A stretch of 64,000 nucleotides of DNA from Larix kaempferi (lineage: Eukaryota; Streptophyta; Pinopsida; Pinales; Pinaceae). The position numbers were made by a program, and so were the translations under genes. The stretch covers positions 32,854,001-32,918,000 of the forward strand of contig BSBM01000372.1 of the NCBI GenBank assembly GCA_027924585.1, in the 5' to 3' direction. Numbering within the stretch: the first letter of the stretch is position 1; every line of letters begins with the position of its first letter. Positions 54,877 to 64,000 of this stretch are shown piece by piece. The notes under the pieces were generated by a model. The model saw only the letters and a program-made list of their open reading frames with translations, had not been told where the DNA came from and did not search any database.

Positions 54877-57800
54877 TCAGCGCTTCACTTCATGCACGTG
54901 TGCTTCAGCCTGAAGAGGGTCGCTCAAACCAACAGTTGCTGCTGATGTTTCCTTAGGAGAGGCACTCGAAACCACTGGAGCTGCTGCTTCGACTTGGGAA
55001 GAAGGAATTGAGCTAGCTGGAATTTCTGCCACTGCTGGGGAAGAGGGAATCGAGCTCACTGTTGCTGCTGGAATGGTTTGGGAAGAAGGAGTTGAGCCCA
55101 CTGTTATTTCTGCTGCTGCAGGGAGAGAGGAGAACGAGCTAGCTGCCATAGCTGGGGCTGCTGGGAGAGAAGAGTCTGGGTTTGGTGTTGCTCCTGCCAC
55201 TGCTGCTGCTTTCTTCTCTTCCTCCGCAATGTAACTATACCAAATGCCAGTGTCCCTTATGACTATGTTTGCGGAAGCAGGGAGCAAGATTTTCTGAGAA
55301 GTCACATTTTTTCTAAGCTCTGCTCCAATGCCTTGAACTTCCGTCACTGCATCCTGATGTACTTCTTTAAGCAAATGGCTATGGACTGATGACATTCCAA
55401 TATAATGTTGGAGGTTGTCAATCGCTAGGACATCAATTTTCTTCACATATTCGGTCTGGATGCCCAGTTCTTCCTTTAGTTCAGCCAAGCGTTGTTCTTC
55501 ACCCGGGAAGTCATTGAGGGATTGCGAGAAATTCAATTTGCACCTGTCATGCACTCCCTGGATCCTTTGATACAGACCGTTGATCCGATCCCTTGTCCCT
55601 TGCACACTGGCCATTAGCTTACTTCCACAATTTCTGCAGAAGTCCAAAAGGGATATATCTTCATTAAAACCTTCCATAGACTTGAATGGGAGATGTGTGG
55701 GGAAATCCACCTTTCCTTCTCGCCATTCTATCTAGCTCAGGATATTTGCCTTAACCCGAGTGTGCTTAGCTTTAAGCCTATGGGCCTCTACATTAACTTA
55801 TTTGAGTCTGACCAACATGGTCTTGAGCTTGCTAACTTCATTAGTGATTAGCTCCTGAGTGTCATATACTTGCTTTAGGATGCTGCAGGACAGCTCATGG
55901 AAGGGAGACATGTCCATCGTTCTGCTCTCAGCTTGGTCTAATTGCTCAGCTAATGCCAACTTGTCTGCTTCTAGCTGGGATGCTTTATCTTCCGCTTCAT
56001 TCTTCTTTGCTTCCACAATCATCATCTGGAGCGTTAGTTGGTCCTTTTCCTCCTCCAGCTGGTTATACTTGTCCGACAGCTCTTTATGTTTAGCAGACAG
56101 GAGATTATACTTGTTCACCATGAGATCCCTGTAGGCTTGCTCCTTAGCTATGGTATGGTGTAGCATATGAGCTCTCTTCTTTGTCGATTGATTTTCTCTA
56201 ATTATATCACCTACATTGTCTAGTGATGCTTTTGCTGTCTCTACAACGGCGGATGCCATAGCTAAGGGATCCTTATCTGTATTCAGCATTACAGTGATCT
56301 CACGGTGAGTAATAATATCCTCCTGGGAGAATCTTTTGATCCTCTCTTCCGTTTTGAAGACCATTGCCTTTCTCCTTTTGTCGTAGACAAACTCATCCCA
56401 TCTGGACATGGTATGTTCTCCTGATGGAGTGTATGGGATGATTGGGAGATCCATAATGTCTATTTCTATCTCCGTTGGTGGGGTCTAGACTACCTGAGCT
56501 GGATATGTTCCCACATTTTGGGTACCATATCCACCTGCTTGGGCTACATCCGTCTCCACATTTTGAATGCCGGAGACATTTGTTTGAGGCATGTCAATCT
56601 CCATGTCCTGTGCACCGGAGCCACCTGCCTGGGCATCTTCACCTGCTTTAAGCTCTTCTTCTGCTTTCCTCTCTACCTCAGCTTGTAGCTGATCTTCATT
56701 CTCTTTCCACTGCCTTTCATCCTCAGCCTCTTTCTGCTGCTGGGCTTCCTCAACCTCTTTCTGCTGCTGGGCTTCCTTAGCCTCTTTCTGCAGCCTCTCA
56801 CTTTCTGCTTCTAGCTGCAATCTGACAACTTCAGCCTCTTGCAGCAACCTCGCTTCTTTGGATTCCTGCTATAATCTGGTTTCTTCAGCTTCTCGTAGTA
56901 ACCTTGCTTCCTCTTTTAATCTAAGCTCTTCCTGAGCTCGGGCCTCATCTGCTTCTTTGTCTTTCTGCTGGCTGGTCTTCTGGATCCTGGTAGAGCTAGA
57001 ACTTGCTCCACTGCCTTGGCGAAAGGTTCGCAGCTCAGCGATGTTGCTGATGCCTCTGAATACCTCCTCCTCAGCATCATGATAACGAGAGTACTCGAAA
57101 AGAGCATAAATCTCCTTACAGTGCTCAGCAACTTTTCCCTTCCTATCATTCCTGTGGAAGATTACCTCACCGAAGTGGAAGGCTTTCATCTCTTGAACAA
57201 ATTCTTCGGTTGAGGCAACCCCCGAGAACTTGTAAGCTCCTATGCAGAAAGGTAGAGGGGGAAAGGAGGCCTTATGCTGCTTGTTGAGCACGGCTCCAAT
57301 TCCATCCAGGAAAATCTGCCTCACTGCCTCTTTCACGACCACATAGTCAGTGGCATACCTCAGCAAAATATAGGGAGCTTTAGTCCCTCCAAACATTCTG
57401 AGGTAGGTGCCTTGCTCCGAACAATAAAAATCCCCGTAGTTTTCAAGGACTTCCATAGCGTTCTCTGACAGGAAGTTGGGCTCCTCCTTGAATATCTTCT
57501 CATCCTGAAAGCGGTATAAACCGGAGTGCTGGCCTTGTCCCATGTGCAGCCCAATCTGGGGAAAGATATCTTGGCCAAAACACAATCAATAAGATATGAT
57601 GACATGAAAAATTATGCCTTCTTTAAGTCCAGTCCTTCTCTTGTAGTAACTATCATTGAGGCTAAACTATCTGACAGGAGGGTGGCCCAGTCAAACACAG
57701 TTCCTTTAAATGCTACGAAGTGTATGATAGGGACCCACTGAATCTTATACACGGTGCCATCGGGCATACCGAAGATTCTGCACAACATCAAGGCGATCAA

Positions 57801-58319
57801 CCTGAATGGAGGTCTCATATTCTGGATGTCATATTCGTCATTACCTTTCTTTCTTAGATGCTTGCCTGCGACCAGTAATTTTTTGGCCATGTCAATGTTG
57901 TTCATTTTGCCCAGCCAATCATCAGTCAGAGCTTGCTGGGGGCGTGGAAATTTATAGGCTGCGGCGGCAAGGTATGCTGGGTGGAATGAGGCAATGGCTA
58001 TTTTCCTGCTGTCATTTATCACCCTTGACTCCGCATCAGTATGTTGGAGAATCCATCCGATTACTTCAGCACATGGGAACAGTTCAGGGCGGGTAGCAGC
58101 CCTGGCTATGCCTGAAGTCCTGATATTAATATAGATCTGCTCCTCTTCTAGCAACATATCCAGGATCTCTTGGTCTCGGATCATCCTATAGATGTCACCC
58201 CATGGGATTTCAGGAGGAACACCGGTGGTGCACCTAGTATCCTGGAGTGTGGTCTCAGTTTTAAGTGGTGTAGGCTGTTTTTCTGTCATTTTAGCCTTCT
58301 TCCTACTACCTTTTGGCAT
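54877..58319 (-). pseudogene. LTR-encoded ORF of element F (5' LTR copy)
   Basis: The first 235 codons (58319-57612, MPKGSRKKAKMTEKQ to GLDLKKA) are intact here, unlike the 3' LTR copy. The in-frame TAA is the same as in the 3' copy (57612-57614), two codons before MSSYLIDCVLAK. After it, a 67 bp deletion at about 57503 shifts the frame, and single-base stops occur near 56872, 56489, 55799 and 55733. At each of these four stops the other copy has Gln, Glu or a related sense codon. The C-terminus differs slightly (EAHVHEVKR compared with EAHVPE). Domain layout as described for 40713-44238. Confidence 0.8.
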
Positions 58320-58720
58320 TTTGACTTATCCCTGATATCAACCAAATACAAGTCATTATAAAATTGAGCAACATACTGTGAGATCTTAACAGAGAGCATC
58401 ACCATTTTAACATGTCAATGAGATAAATACAATGCGAAGCTGTATGTTAGGAAGCAAAAATACACCATTCCAACAGGAAACCTAGATTTAAACATCCTAA
58501 TTCTTTTAAAGGGGCGGGTTTGGAATGCTCCTGAGAGGATAAGCATGTTGTGGAAGCAACCTGCTCTTGGTCCAGCTCTAGGAGGGATGATATCCTTCAC
58601 CATGGTGCTTTTAATGATTAGTGGCGAGCAAGTCTGGGGTTGAAACAAATTTAATACGAAACGAGGGATGACCCTCCGCATTGACAAACAGGCGAGGGGT
58701 TCCAACCTAACCGCTATTGT

Positions 58721-58728
58721 TATTTATA
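58721..58728 (-). promoter_or_regulatory. TATA-box candidate (5' LTR of element F)
   Basis: TATAAATA on the minus strand, about 400 bases upstream of the ORF start at 58319. In the 5' LTR this would drive the element transcript. The leader would then contain the LTR ORF before gag. Confidence 0.45.
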
Positions 58729-59286
58729 ATGTTTGACGAGGCGTCCTAGGGTAGGTTTGGAAACTTGAACAGGGGTTGACGATGCCGAGAATGTGGGTGA
58801 TAAAACTCGGGTAGTTGTAGTTTCGGGTTTCGGCTGGGGTAGCACAAGGAACACATGGAGCCTCGGCGTCTTAAACACCCGAACACAACAATATAAGCGA
58901 CCAGCGTAGGAATTTGGAAAGATTCCACCCATAAGAACTGACGGTCTTTACACAATATACAAACGTTTTTTACAATTTCTTTGTTTTTATGACGGGAAAT
59001 ATGAAATTTAGACCGTATTTAATGGGCAAAATAGCCCATGACGGACATTTTGCCCGTCAAAATCCACCAATGCCTATCGTCTTCGAAGAAAGAACAAACC
59101 AAAGGTAATTTGACGCGTGGAAGAAACAAATTTAACAGTTAAAACCTCCTACCTGGCACCGTGAAGATAGCTGACTGAGGTGGCCGTGAACGTGGACGAG
59201 TGAGCTGAGCTGGAGCGATCGCGCGACGTCCAACAGTTGTTTAATCGACACAAATAGCAATGAGCTATTGGTTCAAGCCCCCACCG

Positions 59287-59311
59287 CTTATTTAAATAAG
59301 TGGGGCACGTG
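59287..59311 (-). promoter_or_regulatory. Perfect 14 bp AT palindrome with G-box (5' LTR of element F)
   Basis: CTTATTTAAATAAG (59287-59300) followed by TGGGG and CACGTG (59306-59311). The 3' LTR copy has one substitution in the palindrome. Confidence 0.4.
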
Positions 59312-59389
59312 CGGGGTCTTAATGTGGTGGTTGGCGCATTAAAACATGGCTTTAATATTAGTACGTTGGGATCATATCAAATATTCTCG

Positions 59390-60500
59390 ATAAGCGCATG
59401 ACCGCCTCCTGCGAGACAAACTCATGAATTTCACCCGCCGTTTGCGGAAGGTTAGGCTGAAAGCTTCCGCCGTTTCGAAGGGAAATGGTGAATGGCTCCC
59501 ACAAGCTTTTCGAAAAGCGCTCCGCCGGGTTTCGGGAAGAATATCGCCAACGCTTCCGTGGGGTTTTGGGCGGGTTTCGCCAATGGTTTCCGCAAAAGAC
59601 TGCCGCAGCCATGGAAGGGAAATCGAAAAAACGTCCCGCAATAGTTCAAGTCTTTTTGGAAAGATATCGTAGCGGCTTCCGCTGTTTCGGGAGTTTCTCG
59701 CGAATGGTTCCCGCAAAAGAAAAAATTTCTAAGTCTTGGCCGGGCTTCGGGAGTGCTTCCGAAGTTGCGCAATTGGCTTCCGCGGAACGGATTGGCGAAT
59801 TTCTCCGCTGTTTCGGAACAGATGAGCGAATGGTTCCACAATAAGTCTTTCGGCGGGCTTCGGAAAGATAACACAAATTTAAGAAAAGCTTTTAAGTCTT
59901 CGTGGGCTTTCGGAAAAATACGGTGAAGGTTTCCGCAACAGACTTCCGCCATCGCGGAAAGAAAACCTGAATGGTTCTGCAACTTTTCTCGCCAGGGTTG
60001 CGGGAAGGTAACGCGAAGGCTTCCGCGAAGGCTCAAGAAGAATATCGCCAACGCTTCCGCAACTTCAAGACTTAAAGATTTTCAAAAAAAGAGACTAAGT
60101 TACTTGGCGGATTCGGGGAAGGTTGGCGAATTTCATCCGCAAGTTTCGGGCGGCTTTCTTCAATTCTTCCGTCGTTTCGGAAAGAATTCGTCAAATATTT
60201 TCGCAACCTTTTCAACAATAATTTCGAAGCCTTTTCGGGAGACTTATGCAAACGGATCCCGCCGTTTCGAGAGGAAAAAGTCGGACGGTTCCACAGGATT
60301 TCTTCAGTCGTTCCGCGAACTTACAAAAATTTCTAAGTCTCTTTTTTCGAGAAGCTTAAACAAACGGCTTCCGCCGTTTCGGGAGGTAACCTTGAATGCT
60401 TCCACAACTGCGGGGCTTTATAAAATCGTTCCACGATTTCCAAGAAGACTTCATGGATTTGAATCTTTTAGAGGAAGGAAGACTTGGAGAGGTTCATAGC
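59390..60500. repeat. CpG-rich TTCCGC/GCGGAA hexamer block (5' LTR)
   Basis: Counterpart of 45310-46420. Many differences between the two copies are C/T or G/A at CpG sites (for example TTCCGCGGGG compared with TTCCGTGGGG near 59556). This fits methylation-driven decay, yet the block remains CpG-dense. Confidence 0.8.
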
Positions 60501-60624
60501 GAGATTTTCTGTTACAAAACAAAGTTAAAAGCTAGGAATGGCCTCTTAAGGAAGCCGTTCTAAAAATTAAAGGAGGGGCCCCAATATGTACAAAATTTTG
60601 GGGAGGGATGTTGCTGCAACAACA

Positions 60625-61013
60625 TGTTCCTTGGATGCTCTTTAAAGGTATTGTGGAGGAGATGCATGTAATCAATCCTGGGAGATCTTGTCGGTCATGC
60701 TTAGGCACATAAATGTTCCTAGGATACTCTTTCCGGTATTACATCCGCACATAAAATTAGTCCCTAGAGGCCACCTCTATCAGACTGTTCGCACAGATGA
60801 TGAAGACCTGCAGGTGGTGGGCCTACATCCAGTATGAAAAAGGACTGGCTCTGTAGAACTTCCTATGATGAGTCGATTTAGAGATTGATTGAGATAGAAA
60901 CAGCAGTGATGATGATGATGACTCGATGACAATTATCCAGTGACGATGATCCAGAGAAGATGACTTGTGCTAGAATACCTGTGTCGAGAAATACCTTCCT
61001 AGTTAAGAGGGAG
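60625..61013 (+). other. Element C 3' region after element F, with polypurine tract
   Basis: It resumes the ~100 bp repeat (CATGTAATCAATCCTGGGAG, GGCACATAAATGTTCC) and then unique untranslated sequence. It ends in the purine tract AAGAGGGAG at 61005-61013, identical to that of element B. No gene. Confidence 0.88.
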
Positions 61014-61659
61014 TGTTGATGTATATGTACCTTCGGAATGTATTTCACATATATGTATATTGTATTCCTATAGAGATGTTATTATTCCTCTATACGGAAG
61101 TGTCGTCATTTATATTGTAAGTGTCATAACTTATACTTGATGGGTTATTAGACCACCTTGTTGGGGTCGGCCCTGTATAAGTCATGTGGGTCAAAGGGTT
61201 ATTAGACCACCCTATTGGGGGTCGGCCATGTGGGTTGAAGGGTTATTAGACCACCCTAGTGGGAGTCGGCCCAGTCAGCATTATGTTAAGTGGTTAAGTT
61301 GAGGCCAACCTAGTTGAGTAAAGGTCAAGTCAAGTAAGTGTATAAATAGAGAGTGTGTCTCTCTCATTTTACACATTCTATTATCTCACTCACACTTTGG
61401 AGAGTGGCGCACTCGTGGAGGAGGAGGCTCTGCTGCTAGGAGAATACTATCTCTTGTATTCTGGTTGTATCATTGCTCTATCTATCTCTGAGGAAGTTAT
61501 TGGGGTTTTTCACCTTTATGGTTTTCCCCAAGTAAACTCTGTGTCTCTTGTGTGCTTGCATTATTGTGTCCATGATTGATATGATGTAGATTTGCTGTAC
61601 ATGTTGTTCTCTCAGTTAAGATCCTAGATCAGATTGAAGTAAATTCTAAAAATTTAACA
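61014..61659 (+). mobile_element. Element C 3' LTR (646 bp)
   Basis: TGTTGATGTATATG to AAAATTTAACA, followed by CCTAA. Same length as the 5' LTR and only about ten visible differences. Confidence 0.95.
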
Positions 61660-61896
61660 CCTAAAGGCTTGCAACTATCAAGCATCAAGGATCTTCATCA
61701 AGTGGCACACTTCAAGAGGTAAATTCGTCCCTTCCTACCTTCTCAAATTCATGAAAATTGATTAATATCTTAGGAAAATGGAGATAATAAATTCATATTC
61801 TGTCAATTGAACCTCACCAATTCATAGTAAGATAGATAATGGAGTAGACAAGTCCCTACACTAATTTCTATCAATGGATTGGCGACTCCACTTGGG
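61660..61896 (+). other. Continuation of element H, with a primer-site-like motif
   Basis: Continues 24263-25005 after element C. TGGCGACTCCACTTGGG at 61880-61896 resembles the TGGCGACTCCACTGGGG text found just behind the 5' LTR in many plant gypsy elements. A TG...CA LTR end is not certain (TTTCTATCA at about 61865-61873 is a candidate). Confidence 0.4.
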
Positions 61897-63061
61897 TTTA
61901 TATTTGATTTTTTTATCAAATTTGGTGTTCTAACCTTAATATATTGCTGATTCATGCTTTAAATATGTCATAGGACCTATTCATCAAGTTTAGAAACCCT
62001 TACAAATCCAAAACCGGCCTAAATCAAGCTTTGAAAACCTAAAACATTTTAAAATTGGGATCGGATTTTTTGGTTTCTTGAATCTTGGAATAATGTCACA
62101 CCCCCCTGTTGAACATAGTATGACACTATCAAAGTGTTTCACCTGGAATTGTTATACCAGTGCGACATTGTCCAATGTGTCTCACTGTGCACTATTTTAC
62201 ACCTTGGACACCCCGGGGACTTGATTGTTTTGACCTAGTTTGCTCATTTTTGCACCATTTTGAGTGATTATTTTTTCTATGGTTGAATTAGTAACTTTAT
62301 ATCAGAGCTATTAGACCCTATATATACCTTATTTAACTTTGATTTGAATATTCTTTAAGGATTTTAAAGACTTTTGTTCTTTTTTGCTCAAATTGTCAAA
62401 AAACCTAGGAATTATAATTAATTGTTGTAGGCCTATAATTTGGGAATATAATTCACATTGCAGACATGTATATGACATTAGGTACCTATTAGGACCTGCC
62501 AGGATCAATTTTCGAAAAAATTGGAGCATTTGGGTTGATTTTTTCATGTTTGGAAATTCCTAGAAATTTGCCCCAATTACTATATTTTGAGCTTTGACTT
62601 CAACTTTATCTTTGAAATTGGTTTAGATATGAATGTTTTAGGAAATATTTGATATTTAGACACTAAATTTAACCATTAATTGTTGAAATTTGAACTAAAT
62701 TCATAAGTTTCATAAGCTTGACTCACTAGTTTGCAAAGAAAAGTGTTGAAAAGTGAACAATTTTTAATTCATGGAACCATGGGCCTTTCAATTTTGAGTT
62801 GATTCAACTTGCAGATATGAAAGACAACATAAAATCACAACCAAGAATAAATTAGAATTCATTCATTTGAAAAATTGCACAAAATTTAAAAATATGAACA
62901 TTACACATTGAAAGAATTTGAAAAAGAAATCCCTCCAAAACTAAAGGAACAACTTTAATTAGTAAATTTATGTTTTGGATCTATAAAATTTGATTTTCCT
63001 CCTTCACAATTAGAGAGATATGTAGCTTTAATATTCAATTTTATTGTCACGTGTTGTGTTC
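61897..63061 (+). other. AT-rich stretch without recognisable gene
   Basis: No frame above about 70 codons and no family motif on either strand. It would be element H interior if the primer site is real, but I see no gag signature. Confidence 0.5.
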
Positions 63062-63435
63062 GAGCCACTATTATTCTCTTCACTTGGGATTTTGAGCAAT
63101 CTTGTGAATGAGAAAGTAGATCTCAATTGTAATAGTTTAGATTTGAATTTTTAAGCAAATTTTTTGAACCACTATTATCCTGTTCACTTGGGATTTCAGG
63201 CGATCTTGTGAACGAGACTGGGGATTTCAAGTTGTAATAGAGTATTTTTTTAGTTTAGTTCTCGAGCTACGAGTATCCTCTTCACTTACATCTTCGAGCG
63301 GCCTTGCCAACGAGAAAGTAAATCTCACTTGCAAATGTTTAATTCATAGTACTTCAAAGGGATCTGCGTATCCTCTTTGCTTGCACTTTCGGGTGGCCCT
63401 GCAAATGAGAAACAAAGATCCCATGTGTAAAGAGT
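63062..63435 (+). repeat. Four ~100 bp diverged tandem repeats
   Basis: Units start at about 63062, 63166, 63263 and 63361 (periods 104, 97 and 98). Each carries TATYCTSTTCACTTG-like text, then a GCRATCTTGTGAACGAGAAA-like core, then a TCTCAATTGTAATAG-like tail. Unit four is the most diverged. No coding frame spans it. Confidence 0.75.
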
Positions 63436-64000
63436 TGAATTCATTTCATTTGAGGTAATTGATTGGTTTAAAAAGATTCTTGAAATTAATAATTAACCAT
63501 AATTCAGAGAATAACTGTTCCAAAACTTCAACAATCTACCAAAAATTTTGCATCACCTTTTCAATACATTGAAGAACTTCACTTGATTTGGAAACTTATT
63601 CAAACATTTGGAAATATTTTTATGCATTTTGTAAACCAAAATTGAAAAGAAGTTAAGTAATTTGTGATAATAAAACATCACTTCTTTAGATTTTTTTTTC
63701 TTCTTCAAATTCATAGAAGTAATTCTATTTTCCAACTTGCATGTTTGAAAAACCTGTAGATAACCTCTAACTCTTCACTAGTTTAGAGAGTTCATTGAAT
63801 TCAAGGAAAGAGTAGTGAGAATTTATGCATTGTTTGGTTCAATATTTCAAGTCTACACACCACCAGTTTCATTATCATTCCTGAAACTAAACAAAGTACC
63901 TTTAAAATTGGCGCTAAATATAAAAATAACCAAGATTTGATTTTCATATCATCAACAAGGTTAGGCTAGGGACATGGATTAGTATTGGAGAGTTAACACT
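63436..64000. other. AT-rich stretch without recognisable gene
   Basis: Nothing identifiable. A short Lys/Asn-rich minus-strand ORF (63735-63553) looks like a product of poly-A/T composition. Confidence 0.5.

Larger units (their letters stand above)
39539..60624 (-). mobile_element. Element F: 21 kb Ty3/gypsy element with ~7 kb LTRs (Tat/Ogre-like)
   Basis: Flanked by TGTTC at 39534-39538 and 60625-60629. In element sense the order is LTR (60624-53713), primer site, gag, protease, archaeal-type RNase H, RT, ordinary RNase H, integrase, a possible extra ORF, LTR (46543-39539). LTR ends are TGTTGTTGC and GGCATCAACA. The outer left terminus carries one mutation (TA for TG on the plus strand). 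The primer site beginning TGGCGCTAGA, the dual RNase H and the large size point to the Tat lineage (Ogre and relatives). Nonsense and frameshift mutations occur in every domain. Confidence 0.92.
53713..60624 (-). mobile_element. Element F 5' LTR (about 6.9 kb)
   Basis: Begins at 60624 (minus strand TGTTGTTGCAGC) and ends at 53713 (GGCATCAACA). Same layout as the 3' LTR: CpG-rich block, promoter-like part, ORF, AT-rich tail with a ~240 bp duplication. It differs by scattered substitutions, a 67 bp deletion near 57503 and one ten-residue repeat fewer in the coiled coil. Confidence 0.92.
25006..61659 (+). mobile_element. Element C: Ty1/copia retrotransposon split by elements D and F
   Basis: Flanked by CCTAA at 25001-25005 and 61660-61664, with two 646 bp LTRs. 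Removing D (8474 bp) and F (21,086 bp) leaves about 7.1 kb, a normal copia size. It is related to element B: same primer site, same purine tract, same 3' repeat families and similar RT. Most of gag and integrase is gone or unrecognisable. The RT/RNase H frame is cleanly divided by D at the codons after SQFLT. Confidence 0.95.

Overview
This window reads as plant nuclear DNA from a large, repeat-rich genome. It is AT-rich and I found no recognisable single-copy host gene, rRNA, tRNA or CRISPR array. Almost everything is LTR retrotransposon sequence of plant Ty1/copia and Ty3/gypsy type, nested and decayed. That would suit a gymnosperm or another big-genome seed plant, but the species call is inference.

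I could resolve the nesting from target-site duplications (TSDs) read directly in the sequence. Element G (minus strand, gypsy-like, apparently without pol) has a 2.0 kb LTR at 20733-22762 that abuts a second, diverged copy of its 3' interior (22763-~24262). Element A (gypsy, plus strand, TSD CAGAA) lies inside G and ends at 19198. Element B (copia, minus strand, 11332-18305, TSD CAAGG) lies inside A. A ~6.68 kb tandem duplication then copied part of G, the 5' half of A and the 3' end of B, giving copy 1 (start outside the window, to 6209) and copy 2 (6210-~12886).

Element C (copia, plus strand, 25006-61659, TSD CCTAA, identical-length 646 bp LTRs) occupies the right half. It is split by element D (29493-37966, TSD CTGAC, 2.0 kb LTRs, one long ORF and no recognisable full pol) and by element F (39539-60624, TSD TGTTC). 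D is itself split by a solo LTR, element E (33713-35431, TSD AAGCT).

Element F is the most remarkable object. It is a 21 kb minus-strand gypsy element of Tat/Ogre-like type with LTRs of about 7.0 and 6.9 kb. Each LTR carries a sense-oriented ORF of roughly 1150-1180 codons and a CpG-rich block packed with TTCCGC/GCGGAA hexamers. Its pol has a second, archaeal-type RNase H with all four catalytic acids, located before the reverse transcriptase, while the ordinary RNase H after the RT has lost its catalytic residues. Every protein-coding element carries nonsense or frameshift lesions, so none looks autonomous today. The last 2.3 kb (61660-64000) shows a possible primer-binding site and a fourfold ~100 bp repeat but no gene.
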